Source: Hypericum androsaemum (lineage: Eukaryota > Streptophyta > Magnoliopsida > Malpighiales > Hypericaceae). From it: a DNA stretch of 64,000 nt. Positions 11,435 to 23,118 of the stretch are shown one piece after another. The first letter of the stretch is position 1. Each line of letters opens with the position of its first letter. Both the position numbers and the translations under genes were made by a program. The notes below the pieces were generated by a model. That model was not told the DNA's origin. It ran no database searches and saw only the letters and a list, made by a program, of their open reading frames with translations. Location of the stretch: NCBI GenBank assembly GCA_963995505.1, contig OZ023186.1, positions 12,159,570 to 12,223,569 on the forward strand, in the 5' to 3' direction.

Positions 11435-14100
11435 TTGTCTTTTCTTGTCTTATCTTGCCTTTTCTTGCCTTTTCCTTGATTTTTCTTTCCTTTTCTTTCT
11501 TTATCTTGCCTTTTCTTATCTTTTCTTAGCTTTTCTTGCCTTTTCTTGCCTTTTCTTGACTCATCTTTCATTTTCTATCTTTTTCTTGCCTTCCTTTCCT
11601 ATTTCTTGTCATATCTTGCCTTTTCCTTGCCTTTTCTTTCCTTTTCTTGCCTTTTCTTGCCTTTTCTTTCCTTTTCTTGCCTTGTCTTGCCTTATCTTTC
11701 ATTTTCTTTCCTTTTCTTACCTTTCCTTCCCTTTTTTTGCCGTATCTTTCGTTATCTTTCCTTTTCTTGCCTTATCTTGCATTTTCTTTCCTTTTCCTTG
11801 TATTTTCTTTCCTTTTCCTGCCTTATCTTGCCTATTCATGCCTTTTCTTGCCTTATCTTTCCTTTTTTGCCTTTTAATGCCTTTTCTTTCCTTTTCTTTT
11901 CTTTTCTTACCTTTTCTTTCCTTTTCTAACCGTTTCTTGCGTTTTCATTCATTTTCCTTGCTTTTTCTTGCCTTATCTACTTTTTTTCCCTTTTCTTTCC
12001 TTTTCCTTTCTTTTTCCTTGCCTTTTCTTTCCTTTTCTTGCCTTATCTGACCTTATCTTGCCTTTTCATTCCTTTTCCTTGCCTTTTTCTGCCATTTCAT
12101 TCCTTTTCTTGCCTTTTCATTCCTTTTCCTTGCCTTTTGTTTCCTTTTTTTGTCTTTTCCTTGCCTTTTCTTTCCTTTTCATGCCTTTTCCTTGCCTTTT
12201 CTTGCCTTATCTTGCGTTTTCTTGTCTTAACTTATCTTTTCTTAGCTTTTCTTTCCTTATCTTGCCTGTTCTTGACTCATCTTTCATTTTCTTACATTTT
12301 CTTGCCTTTCTTTCTCTTTTCTTTCCTTATCTTTCCATATCTTGGCTTTTCCTTGCCTTTTCTTTCCTTTTCTTACTTTTTCTTGCCTTATCTTTCCTTT
12401 TCACACCTTTTCATGCCTTTTCTTGCATTTTCTTTCCTTTTCTTCCCCTTTCCTTGCCATTTCTTGCCTTTCCTTGCCTTATCTTGACTTTTCCATGCCT
12501 TTTCTTGCCTTATCTTGCCTTATCTTTCCTTTTCTTGCCTTTTCCTGCGTTATCTTGCCTTTCTTACCTTTTCATGCCTTTTCTTGACTTTTCCTTGCCT
12601 TTTCTTTCCTTGTGTTTCCTTTTTTTTTTGCCTTTCCTTGCCTTCTCTTGCCTTTTTCTTGCCTTTTCTTGCCTTTTCCTTGCCTTTTCTTGCCTTTTCC
12701 TTGCCCTTTCTTGCCTTTTCTTGCCATTTCTTGCCTTTTCTTGCCATTTCTTACCTTATCTTTCCTTTTCTTGCCTTTTCTTTCCTTTTCCATACCTTTT
12801 CTTACCTTTTCTTTTCTTTTCTTGCCTTTTCCCTAATATTTCTTTCCTTCTCTTGCCTCTTTCTTTCCTTTTCTTGCCTTATCTTGCCTTTTCTTGCCTT
12901 ACCTTTCCTTTTCTTTCCTTTTCTTGCTTTTTCTTGCCTTATCTTGCCTTTTCTTGTCTTTTCTTGCCTTTTCTAACCTTTTCTTGCCTTTTCATTCATT
13001 TTCCTTACTTTTTCTTGCCTTATCTTTCATTTTCTTTCCTTTTTCTTGCCTTTTCTTGCCTTCTTTTGCCTTTTCTTTCTTTTTTCTTGCCTTTTCTTGC
13101 CTTATCTTCCCTTTTCTTTTTTTTCTTGCCTGATCTTGCCTTTTCATTCCTTTTCCTTGCCTTTTACTGCCATTTCATTCCTTTTCTTGCCTTTTCATTC
13201 CTTTTCCTTGCCTTTTCTTGCCTTTTCTTTCCTTTTCTTATCTTTTCCTTGCCCTTTCTTTCCTTTTCTTGCACTTTCTTTCCTTTTCTTGAATTTTAAA
13301 GCCTTTTTCCTTGCCTTTTCATGCCTTTTGCTTGCCTTTTCTTGCCTTATCTTGCCTTTTCTTGTCTTATCTTGCCTTTTCTTGCCTTTCTTTCCCTTTT
13401 CTTACCTTATCTTGCCTTATCTTACCTTTTCATTGCCATATCTTTCTTTTTCTTGCATTTTCATTCCTTTTCCTTGCCTTATCCTGCCTTTTCATGCCTC
13501 ATCTTTCCTTTTCTTGCCTTTTCCTTGCCTTATCTTGCCTTTTCTTGCCTCATCTTTCATTTTCTTTCCTTTTCTTGCATTTTTTCCCTTTTCTTGCCTT
13601 ATCTTGCCTTATCTTTCCTTTTCCTTGCATTTTCTTTCCTTTTCTTACCTTATCTTGCCTTTTCATACCTTTTCTTGCCTTGTCTTTCCTTTTCTTGTCT
13701 TTTCATGCCTTTTCCATGACTTTTCTTGCCTTTTCTTTCCTTTTCTTTTCTTTTATTGCCTTTTCCTTGCCGTGTCTTGCCTTTTCTTACCTTTTCTTGC
13801 CTTTTCTAACCTTTCTTCTTTTTTTTCCTTTTCTTTCCTTTTCCTTGCCTTATCTTGCCTTATCTTTCCTTTTTCTTGCCTTTTCTTACCTTATCTTGCC
13901 GTTTCCTTTCCTTTTGCTTCCCTTTTCTTTCCTTTTCTTGCCTTATCTTACCTTATCTTCCCTTTTAAATCCTTTTCCTTGCGTTTTCCTGCCATTTCAT
14001 TCCTTTTCTTGCCTTTTCATTCCTTTTACTTGCCTTTTCATGCCTTTTCTTTCCTTTTCTTGTCTTTTCCTTGCCTTTTCTTTCCTTTTCATGCAATTTC
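11435..14100 (-). repeat. Inverted satellite block (pyrimidine on + strand)
   Basis: The same decamer read from the other strand (CTTGCCTTTT). It shares left-block variants such as the complement of AAAATGAAAGATGAG. The switch at 11434/11435 is abrupt. Long plus-strand frames, including one of about 443 codons at 11968-13299, result from the absence of stop codons in pyrimidine DNA and are not called as genes. Confidence 0.93.
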
Positions 14101-14385
14101 TGATATGAACCTCGGCAGGAGATTCACAATGGACCGTGCTACTTTGGATGGAACAGACAGCAACCCACGAACTCGAGCCTTGCAAGAACCTTGGTTTGGA
14201 AGAACCGCAACCCGAGCAATGGAATTTCGTGAACCTTTGGTCTAAGTCGAATCACGCCACAAACGATGATGGAAGAATCATTTGATAAGTGAAAGATTCG
14301 CTCAAGCTAAGCAATCCAGCAATTAGCAAGAACACGCAAGGAGTATCTAACTCACAAAATTATCAATCTCAAAAGTTGTGTACGT

Positions 14386-14412
14386 TTTATTGCTAGGAGA
14401 CCTCCTTATATA
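14386..14412 (-). promoter_or_regulatory. LTR c TATA box and polyadenylation signal
   Basis: On the minus strand, TATATAA at 14412-14406 and AATAAA at 14391-14386. The spacing matches LTRs a, b and d. Confidence 0.68.
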
Positions 14413-14665
14413 GGCTCCAAAGTACCAAAGTATTCCTAAACAAGCTAACTCCTTAAAAGGAGTTCAAAGGCTGGCCAAAACTCTCTTTCCTAATCTAAGA
14501 AGATTCTGGCCGAATTTATTCAACTAAATAAGGAATAATATAAGCAAATAATATCTAATAGAATAACTAATAGCTGCACGTCCAAAACAAGTAGATGCAC
14601 GGACTAAATAGGTTGATTCTTCTTGATTCTCCATGTGCGCATGCATCTAGAAGCTTACGTGCATG

Positions 14666-14887
14666 TCAAGCTTCCAAAATAGCCTCTATCACGTGCATGG
14701 GCTTTGCATGGGCCTCATGCACGTCCTTGCACTTGTACGCACCATCTTGAGCCCAGACTTCTTGCATTAATCCATTAAATTCGGCCCGAAACTTTTTGGC
14801 TCTTGCTCGTGTCACCGGTCCAATTGGTACGTGCACTTGCCGTGAGTCTTGTGGCTTGAATGTAGGTGTGTTTGTAGGTGTGCTCAC
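14666..14887 (-). pseudogene. Polyprotein C-terminal tail encoded in LTR c
   Basis: A 73-codon frame with the motif PIGPVTRARAKK and the GLMQEVWAQ segment, ending at the proper stop after ILEA. Unlike copies a and b it has no frameshift. This shows the normal end of the tail, about 70 codons inside the LTR. In a full-length 3' copy the polyprotein frame would run across the polypurine tract into the LTR. Confidence 0.65.
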
Positions 14888-14891
14888 ATCA

Positions 14892-17618
14892 ATTTCTTTC
14901 CTTTCCTTGCCTTTTCGTGCCTTTTCCTTGCCTTTTCTTGCCTTATCTTGCCTGTTCTTGACTCATCTTTCATTTTCTTTCCTTTTCTTGCCTTTGATTC
15001 CATTTTCTTGCCTTATCTTCCCATATCATTCCTTTTTGTTGCCTTTTCTTTCTTTTTCTTGCCTTTTTCTTGCCTTTTCTTTCCTTTTCTTGCCTTTTCT
15101 TGCCTTATCTTTCATTTTCATGACTTTTCCATGCCTTTTCTTGCCTTTTCTTTCCTTTTCTTGTCTTTTCTTGCCTTATCTTTCCTTTTCATGCCTTTTC
15201 CATGCCTTTTCTTTCCTTTTCTTATCATTTCCTTGCCTTTTCTTGCCTTTTCTTGCCTTTTCATTCCTTTTCATGCCTTTTCTTTCCTTTTCTTGCCTTT
15301 TCTTTCCTTTTCTTGCCTTTTCTTGTCTTTTCTTTCCTTATCTTTCCTTTTCATGCCTTTTCATGCCTTTTCTTTCCTTTTCTTGTCATTTCCTTGCCTT
15401 TTCTTGCCTTTTCTTTCCTTTTCATGCCTTTTCCATGCCTTTTCATGCCTTTTCTTTCCTTTTCTTGTCATTTCCTTGCCTTTTTTGCTTTTTCTTTCCT
15501 TTTTCTTGCATTTTCCTACCTTTTCATTCCTTTTCTTGCCTTTTCATTCCTTTTCCTTGCCTTATCTTGCCTTTTCTTTCCTTTTCTTGTCTTTTCCTTG
15601 CCTTTTATTTCATTTTGGTGACTTATCGTTGCCTTTTCTTGTCTTATCTTGCCTTTTCTTGCCTTTTCCTTTATTTATCTTTCCTTTTCTTGCTTTATCT
15701 TGCCTTTTCTTAGCTTTTCTTGCCTTTTCTTACCTTTTCTTGACTCATCTTTCATTTTCTTTCATTTTCTTGGCTTTCTTTCCCATTTCTTTCCTTATCT
15801 TGCCTTTTCCTTGCCTTTTCTTTCCTTTTCTTGCCTTATCTTTCTGTTTCTTGCCTTTTCTTGCCTCATCTTTCATTTTCTTTCCTTTTCTTACCTTTCC
15901 TTCCCTTTTCTTGCCTTATCTTTCCTTATCTTGCCTTTTCTTGCCTTATCTTGCCTTTTCTTTCCTTTTCCTAGCATTTTCTTTCCTTTTCTGCCTTATC
16001 TTGCCTTTTCATGCCTTTTCTTGCCTTATCTTTCCTTTTTTACCTTTAATGCCTTTTCCATGCCTTTTCTTGCCTTTTCTTGTCTTTCCCTTGCCCTTTG
16101 TTGCCTTTTCTTACATTTTCTTGCCTTTTCTAAACTTTTCTTACCTTTTCATTCATTTTCCTTGCTTTTTTTTGCCTTATCTTTCTTTTTTTCCCTTTTC
16201 TTTCCTTTTCATTGCCTTTTCTTGCCTTATCTTTCCTTATCTTATCTTTTTCTTGCCTTTTCTTGCCTTTTCTTTTCCTTTTCCTTGCATTTTCTTTCCT
16301 TTTCTTGCCTTATCTTACCTTATCTTGCCTTTTCATTCCTTTTCCTTTTCTTTTTCTGCCATTTCATTCCATTTCTCGCCTTTTCATTCCTTTTCCTTGC
16401 CTTTTCTTTCGTTTTCTTGTCTTTTCCTTGCCTTTTCTTTCCTTTTCATGCCTTTTCTTGCCGTATCTTACCTTTTCTTGTCTTATCTTGCCTTTTCTTA
16501 GCTTTTCTTGCCTTATCTTGCCTGTTCTTGACTCATCTTTCATTTTCTTACCTTTTCTTACCTTTCTTTCCCTTTTCTTTCCTTATCTTCCCATATATTG
16601 CCTTTTCCTTTCCTTTTCTTACCTTTTCTTGCCTTTCTTTCCCTTTTCTTTCCTTATCTTCCCATATCTTGCCTTTTCCTTTCCTTTTCCTTGCATTTTC
16701 TTTCCTTTTCTTGCTTTTTCTTGCTTTATCTTTCCTTTTCATGCCTTTTCCATGCCTTTTCTTGCATTTTCTTTCCTTTTCCTGTCTTTTCTTGCCCTTT
16801 CCTTGCCGTTTCTTGCCATTTCTTGCCTTTTCTTGCCTTATCTTGCCTTATCTTTCATTTTCTTGCATTTTCTTGCCTTATCTTGCCTTTTCTTTCCTTT
16901 TCATGCCTTTTCTTGACTTTTCCTTCCCTTTTCTTGCCTTGTCTTTCCTTTTTTTGCCTTTTTTTGCCTTTTCCTTGCCTTTCCTTGCCTTCTCTTGCCT
17001 TTTCTTGCCTTTTCCTTGCCTTTTCCTGCCTTTTCTTGCCTTTTCCTTGCCTTTTCCTGCCTTTTCTTCCTTTTCCTTGCCTTTTCCTACCTTATCTTGC
17101 CTTTTCTTGCCTTATCTTGACTTTTCTTGCTTTAACTTTCCTTTTCTTTCCTTTTCTTTCCTTTTCTTGCCTTTTCCTTGCCTTTCCTTGCCTTTTCTTA
17201 CCTTATTTTTCTTTTTCTTGCCTTTTCCTTGCCTTTTCTTTCCTTTTCTTGCCTTTTCCTTAATATTTCTTTCCTTTTCTTGCCTTTTTCTTTCCTTTTC
17301 TTGCCTTATCTTGCCTTCTCTTGCCTTAGCTTTCCTTTTCTTTCCTTTTCTTGCCTTATCTTGCCTTTTCTTGCCTTTTCTTGCCTTTTCTTACTTTTTC
17401 TCTCCTTTTCCTTGCCTTTTCATGCCTTTTCCATGCCGTTTCTTTCCTTATCTTTTCTTTTCCTTGACTTTTGTTTGCTTTTCTTGCCTTATCTTGCCTT
17501 ATCGTTCCTTTTCATTGCCTTTTATTTCTTTTCTTGCCTTTTCATGCCTTTTCTTTCCTTTTCATGCCTTTTCTATCTTTTTCCAACCTTATCTTTCCTT
17601 TTCTTGTCTTTCCTTGCC
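14892..17618 (-). repeat. Inverted satellite up to truncated LTR
   Basis: Pyrimidine-strand decamer array, the continuation of 11435-14100 across LTR c. It ends inside the sequence TTGCC at about 17618, where LTR sequence of the next element begins at an internal position. Only a 2-3 base stretch is shared across the breakpoint (GC followed by one mismatch). No gene is present; a frame of about 657 codons (15649-17622) is a low-complexity artefact. Confidence 0.93.
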
Positions 17619-18305
17619 ATAATTCAACTAATTCTTAATCCGTCTCACTTTTATTTTTATTTTTGGTCCATACTTAGGTTCAAGAGATGGAACTCAATAA
17701 TTTATATTGATCCCATCATCTTTTCACCGCCTCATATGTATATTAATTTTTTTAAATCTTATCATCTCTTAATAGTTAATTTGTATTCAAGTCCTAATTT
17801 GTTAAGTTTAGACAAGTTTCATTCAAGCAATTATAATTTTATTTAATACCTCGAATAATTTATACCAAATTATATCTAACCACATTCCTAAAATTTCTAG
17901 ATGAGCAAAATTAGGTTTCACTTTTCAGACATAGTATATTATTGTTTAATTAGAATATTTGATTAAATCTAACTAACTTTTACTAATATAGTCGGGTACA
18001 AAATTTAGGTTAACTTAAATAAAATCACATAACAAATATTTCCAATACTGACAAAATCAGACCTATATCAGAGCACCGTAAATTCTTGATTTGTTTCGGC
18101 CAGATTATTTCATAAATCATAAAACTCAAATAACAAAATTACGGATCTAGGTGTTATGAATCCAGACAAATTAGAATCACCTAAATTGAAGTCCCAATGA
18201 GGAAGCTACGACTATTTTACTAAACGACGACAGACTACGCCTAAACCCTTCCAAATCAACCTTATTTTGTTGTAACAAATTCGGTAGAAGGGTGAGGGTA
18301 TCACA
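17619..18305 (-). repeat. Truncated 3' LTR (687 bp of ~2.75 kb)
   Basis: This matches 25182-25866 almost perfectly; by eye there are four substitutions and two small indels. It starts on the minus strand at TGTGATACCC next to the polypurine tract, as an intact 3' LTR should. It ends after 687 bp and the remaining ~2.06 kb is missing. The break coincides with the join to an oppositely oriented satellite block, so it is a rearrangement breakpoint and not an insertion edge. Confidence 0.92.
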
Positions 18306-18319
18306 GTCTCCCCTCCTTA
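18306..18319 (-). other. Polypurine tract
   Basis: The minus strand reads TAAGGAGGGGAGAC directly before the LTR start TGTGATACC. This is the plus-strand primer site used in reverse transcription. A very similar context (GGGGNCCGAATTTT followed by a purine run) precedes the 3' LTR of the second element. Confidence 0.85.
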
Positions 18320-18413
18320 TAAAATTCGGTCCCCGGATTTGCTTAATGAAAGTTTAACTTACTTGTTACACAAACAGATGTGGGTATTTGGTTTTCATCA
18401 CTCCCTCCATTTC

Positions 18414-19682
18414 CTAAGTTGCCTCAGCTAAGGAATGATTTTCCCATTGAACCTTAACCATCAGAAGTTCTCTATTCCGAAGCTTTCTAACTTCATGATC
18501 CAAAATCCTTATTGGATTCTCCTGATATGTCAAATCTCCACTTATCTCTACTATCTGTGGCTCCAAAACATGAGTAGGATCGTGCAAGTATCGCTTAAGC
18601 ATGGAGACATGGAACACTGGATGAATATGTGACAAAGATGGTGGCAAAGCCAATCGATATGCCACTGGTCCAACTCGCTCCAAAATCTCAAATGGGCCAA
18701 TATATCTAGGACTGAGTTTGCCCCTTCTTTCAAACCTCATTGTTCCCTTCATAGGTGAAATTTTTAGGAAAACATATAATCCCACATCAAACTCAATATC
18801 CTTTCGTCTCTTATCTGAGTATGACTTTTGCCGACTCTGGGCTGTTTCTAGCCTTTGTCGAATCAACTGTATCTTCTCATTGGTTTCTTCTACTAAATCA
18901 TTACCCAATAGTTGTTTCTCACCAACCTCATTCCAACATAATGGAGATCTACATTTTCTTCCATACAAAGCTTCATATGGAGCCATCTTGATACTTGACT
19001 GGTAGCTATTATTATAAGCAAACTCCATCAATGGCAAATAGCGATCCCAACTTCCTCCAAAGTCAATAACACAAGTTCGCATCATATCTTCTAATATCTG
19101 AATAACACGCTCAGACTGGCCATCTGTTTGAGGATGAAAGGCCGTACTCAAATCCAAACGAGTTCCCATAGCCTCCTGAAATTGCCTCCAAAACCTTGAT
19201 GTGAAATGCGTTCCACGATCAGATACAATTGAAACTGGTACACCATGAAGGCGAATAATTTCATCCATAAATATCTGAGCAAACCTACTTGCATCATATG
19301 TACTCTTTATTGGTAGGAAATGTGAAGATTTTGTCAATCTGTCTACAATAACCCACACTGCATCATAACCTTTGGAAGTAGTTGGAAGCCCTACTAACAA
19401 ATCCATTGTTATCTGCTCCCACTTCCACATTGGAATCTCAAGAGGTTGTAGTAATCCAGAAGGTCTCTGATGCTCTGCTTTTACCTGTTGACAAGTCAGA
19501 CACTTCGAAATAAACTTTGCAATGTCCTTTTTCATACCTTGCCACCAATAATTGCATCTCAAATCATGGTACATTTTTGTAGATCCAGGGTGCATACTGT
19601 AGACCGCTTGGTGTGCCTGAGTCAATAGTTCCTTTCTTAGATCTCCAACATCAGGGACAACCACTCGAGAACCAAAATACAA
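18414..19682 (-). pseudogene. Integrase with truncated chromodomain-like tail
   Basis: A 422-codon frame. The N-terminal zinc-binding motif is intact (H24, H31, C61, C64). The catalytic triad is intact as D94, D155, E191 with the D-D35-E spacing. The GPY/F module is near residues 322-345 (GPF at 329-331). A chromodomain-like segment starts near 391. The frame stops at TAG (18416-18414) where relatives have a Trp codon after EAT. The same frame then continues 15 codons to TAA at 18368-18366. Upstream it is separated from RNase H by an in-frame TGA at 19703-19701, so it lacks its own initiation context and would have been part of one polyprotein. Its role is insertion of element DNA. Confidence 0.9.
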
Positions 19683-19700
19683 GATACCATTAGCACTAAG

Positions 19701-20804
19701 TCAAAATTTAGGTAATTCACCCTGCTCAACTTGTTCCATCATCACAATAACCTCTGGTTCCTCCCATTGCAATTCCATAAGCCGTCCTCGCAAGGTAGGT
19801 CTCATATGCATCTCTGCTAGAAACTTTGGCTGAATTAAGGATTTTTGACTTAAAGCATCAGCTACCACATTAGCTCTCCCAGGGTGATAGTTAAAGGTGC
19901 AGTCATAATCCTTAAGTAACTCCATCCACCTCCTCTGTCTTAAGTTCAAATCTCGTTGCTCAAAGATATACTTGAGGCTTTTATGATCTGTATATATCTC
20001 AAACTTCTCACCATACAAGTAGTGCCTCCAAATCTTTAGTGCAAACACAACAGCTGCCATTTCCAAGTCATGGACTGGATAATTCTCTTCATGTTTCTTC
20101 AGCTGTCTAGAGGCATAAGCAATAACATTCTTGTGTTGCATAAGAACACATCCCAAACCCACTCTTGAAGCATCACAATACACTAAATATCCACCTGATC
20201 CTGAAGGTAGAACCAATACAGGTGCATGGGTTAACCGATCCTTCAATTCTTGGAAACTCTCTTCACACCTACCCGACCATTCATACTTGGCATTTTTATG
20301 AGTTAACCGAGTTAACGGTGCTGCTAAAGTAGAGAACCCCTTAACAAACCGTCGATAATACCCTGCTAAACCCAAAAAGCTGCGTATCTCAGTAACATTA
20401 GCTGGGGTAGGCCAATTCACAACAGCTTCCACCTTCTTTGGGTCAACTGACACTCCATCTTTAGACACCACATGTCCTAGAAAAGCTACACTTTGAAGCC
20501 AAAATTCACACTTTGAGAATTTAGCATATAACTTTTTCTCTCGTAGCGTCTGCAACACTTGTCTAAGGTGTCTCTCATGATCTTCCTGATCAATAGAGTA
20601 AATCAATATATCATCAATAAACACAACCACAAACTGATCCAGGAAAGGCTTGAAATTCCGGTTCATCATATCCATAAAGCCAGCTGGGGCATTAGTCAAT
20701 CCAAATGGCATAACCAAAAACTCATAATGGCCATATCGAGTCCTGAATGCCGTCTTTGGAATGTCCATCTCTCTAATTCGCAACTGATGGTACCCTGATC
20801 TCAA
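19701..20804 (-). pseudogene. Reverse transcriptase (main part) and RNase H
   Basis: A 367-codon frame counted from a TTG codon, not a real start. RT palm motifs include MPFGLTNAP (32-40) and the FIDD catalytic box (62-65), the usual chromovirus form of YxDD. RNase H follows with D211, E248, D273 and D316 in place. The frame ends at TGA (19703-19701). At its 5' side it is out of frame with the protease/RT N-terminus. Around 20806-20812 a short stretch, by family comparison about 17 bases, is missing just ahead of the first RT catalytic Asp. Essential RT sequence is therefore interrupted. Confidence 0.9.
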
Positions 20805-21697
20805 GTCAATCCCCGCAACTGATCAAACAAATCATCTATTCTCGGAAGAGGATATCGGTTGCGTATAGTTACCTTATTCAGCTTTCGGTAGTCTATGCAC
20901 AACCGTAAACTCCCATCTTTCTTCTTCACAAATAGCACTGGGGCTCCCCACGGAGAAACACTAGGCCTTATGTACCCTTTATTCAACAAATCTTGCAACT
21001 GATCTTTCAACTCTTTCATTTCAGCTGGAGCCATACGATAAGGTGGTATAGAGATTGGTTCAGTTCCTGGTTCAAGATCAATACAGAATTCAATCTCTCT
21101 CTCTGGAGGTAAGCCTGGTAAATCCTCTGGAAATACATCTGGGTACTCTCTCACAATAGGAACATGATCTACCAAAACATCTTCTTTCTTTATTTCCTTT
21201 ACCATAGCTAAATAGCTTGCACATCCTTTTCTTAGAAACTTGCTAGCTTTCATATAAGAGATAAGCTTTGCAGTAGTTACCTTTTTCTCACCCTGAAACT
21301 CAAACTCTGCCTCATCTGTTGGATGAAAAATCACTCTTTTTCCAAAACAATCCACTATCGCATGATAAGTGGATAACACGTCCATACCCACTATGATATC
21401 AAAACCATCCATATCCAATATGTATAAATCAGCTGACAAGTCATGCCCACTTATTTGAATAGTGCAGGATCTAACAACTTCACAAACATATACAAACCCA
21501 CCCGAAGGAGTGGCAACGATCATTGACTCATCCAGACATACAGGCATAGCATTCAAACATTGAACATATTGAGATGACACAAAAGAGTGTGTAGAACCCG
21601 AATCAAATAGAATACGTGCATAAGATGATCCAATGGGAAGGTTACCTGACACCATAGCGTTACTAGCATCAGCATCTCTCCTGGTCAAAGCATACAC
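20801..21697 (-). pseudogene. Aspartic protease and N-terminal part of RT
   Basis: A 298-codon frame. The retropepsin-like active site DSG is at residues 32-34, with a flap/hydrophobic core segment around IIVGMD. The RT N-terminus follows, with [16 protein letters not shown] and IDYRKLN near residues 245-270. It stops shortly after the RT finger region because of the small deletion near 20810. It overlaps the gag frame by 13 bases in a different frame. The apparent ATG at 21697 is probably an internal codon, since related elements are read as one gag-pol frame. Confidence 0.88.
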
Positions 21698-22956
21698 ACT
21701 CTAGGCTGTGCACCGCCTCCTCCACTATCAGGCTTAGGTCCCTCAATCCTCAAACCTACTTCTCTTTGATCAAGTAGATTGCCCTGCTGAACTTGTGGTC
21801 GAGAAAAGTGTTGTGTTGGCGGCCTAACTATCAAACTTGCCACTTGCTTACGCTGATCGATTGTAGGACAGTCTTTCACCAAGTGACCTTGCATACCACA
21901 GCGAAAACAGGCTCCTGTCCTTTTATAACAAATGTCTCCAGGATGTTGTTTACCACAACTTTGGCATCTCCTGAAATTACTGGACTGGTTCTTACTGAAT
22001 TGCTGACCACGCAAATCCTTCCCTCTACCAATTCTTCCAACTGGTCCTCCACCCTTTGATGATATTGGCAGATTGTTGGTCCATCTTTCTTGCTGTCTAA
22101 AACCTTGGTTGGAACCCCTTTGTGGTGGCTTATCAAACTTTTGAAATTTTGGTTGACTTTGGACCACTCGACGTTCATTATCTCGCATCTCCAAGGTTCG
22201 AGCACAATCTACTGCAGCTGCATATGTCTCGAAACCACGAGGATACATAACTTTAAACATAGAATCATCAAGCCCACGAATAAACCTCTTTACCTTCATC
22301 TCATCATTAGGAACCAAGTGTTTTGCATATCGTGACAGATAAGTGAACCTCTCATCATACTGAGATACTGTCATCTCTCGGGTCTTCACCAATCGCTCAA
22401 ATTCAAAAGCTCGGGCATCTTTCAAACTCTCTGGTAAGAACCGATCCAACAAGGCCTTAGTAAAGATCTCCCAAGTCCATGCATATGATCCCTCATTCTG
22501 GAACCAAACTCCAGCCACACCTACCAACTTAAATGAAGCCAACTCCACCATTCGCTCTTTATCACACCTTAAGATTCTTCTCCTCTTCTCCATCTCATCA
22601 ATGAATACCTGAGGATCATCACTTAAACCAGAAAATGTTGGTGGATGCAACTTCAAGAACTCACCCAAAGAGTCATCTTTAGCAGCTAATGTAACATTCT
22701 GCTCTAATTGTGCTTGCTGAGTAGCGATGAATTTCTCCATTGCTTTCATAACTCTGTCTACACCAACACCACCCTGCCTCTCCATCTCAGAAGTAGGAAC
22801 ATCAGCAACAGGTGGTGGAATCTCATCTCTAGTGACCCTACCAGCGGTAATGGCCTCCACTGGTGGTGTAGTCTCAGATGTAACATCATATCTTCGACCT
22901 TGGGAGCTTTCACCATGCTCCCTAACCGTATCCATACCACTACGTGTAACTGTCAT
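21685..22956 (-). CDS. Gag capsid/nucleocapsid protein
   Basis: A 423-residue frame starting 146 bases downstream of the primer site. The central retrotransposon gag domain lies at about 115-235, with the conserved GVAGVWF and RFLPESL-like helices. Two zinc knuckles follow: CX2CX3HX4C at about 331-343 and CX2CX4HX4C at about 350-363. It packages RNA and forms the virus-like particle. This is the only frame of the element without a stop or shift inside a domain. The junction to protease is broken: the minus strand around 21699-21694 carries GTGTGT where one fewer GT would keep gag and protease in one frame. Gag could still be made if the copy is transcribed. Confidence 0.88.
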   Translation of the reverse strand: MTVTRSGMDTVREHGESSQGRRYDVTSETTPPVEAITAGRVTRDEIPPPVADVPTSEMERQGGVGVDRVMKAMEKFIATQQAQLEQNVTLAAKDDSLGEFLKLHPPTFSGLSDDPQVFIDEMEKRRRILRCDKERMVELASFKLVGVAGVWFQNEGSYAWTWEIFTKALLDRFLPESLKDARAFEFERLVKTREMTVSQYDERFTYLSRYAKHLVPNDEMKVKRFIRGLDDSMFKVMYPRGFETYAAAVDCARTLEMRDNERRVVQSQPKFQKFDKPPQRGSNQGFRQQERWTNNLPISSKGGGPVGRIGRGKDLRGQQFSKNQSSNFRRCQSCGKQHPGDICYKRTGACFRCGMQGHLVKDCPTIDQRKQVASLIVRPPTQHFSRPQVQQGNLLDQREVGLRIEGPKPDSGGGGAQPRVCML

Positions 22957-23102
22957 ATCCTCCTATACAAATAAGTCAGAATTAAGCATACCAAAAGACA
23001 ACACAACAAAAGAGGTTCAAGGACATGACAAATCCTATGCTCCATTATACATAACATATAATTCACATAATAAGCTAGGCTCAAACCTAATGCTCTGACC
23101 AA

Positions 23103-23114
23103 GCTCTGATACCA
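23103..23114 (-). other. Primer-binding site, initiator tRNA-Met
   Basis: The minus strand reads TGGTATCAGAGC. This is complementary to the 3' end of plant initiator tRNA-Met and starts four bases after the LTR end. It is the same site as in the second element at 41582-41593. Confidence 0.92.
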
Positions 23115-23118
23115 AGTC

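Larger units (their letters stand above)
14101..14891 (-). mobile_element. Solo LTR c, inverted together with its array
   Basis: A 791-bp LTR. On the minus strand it runs TGATGTGA...TCATATCA. It is flanked on the plus strand by ATTTC at 14096-14100 and 14892-14896, an exact 5-bp target duplication different from that of LTRs a and b. It is therefore an independent insertion that also collapsed to a solo LTR. Its sense strand is the purine strand of the surrounding array, as for the other copies. Confidence 0.88.
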
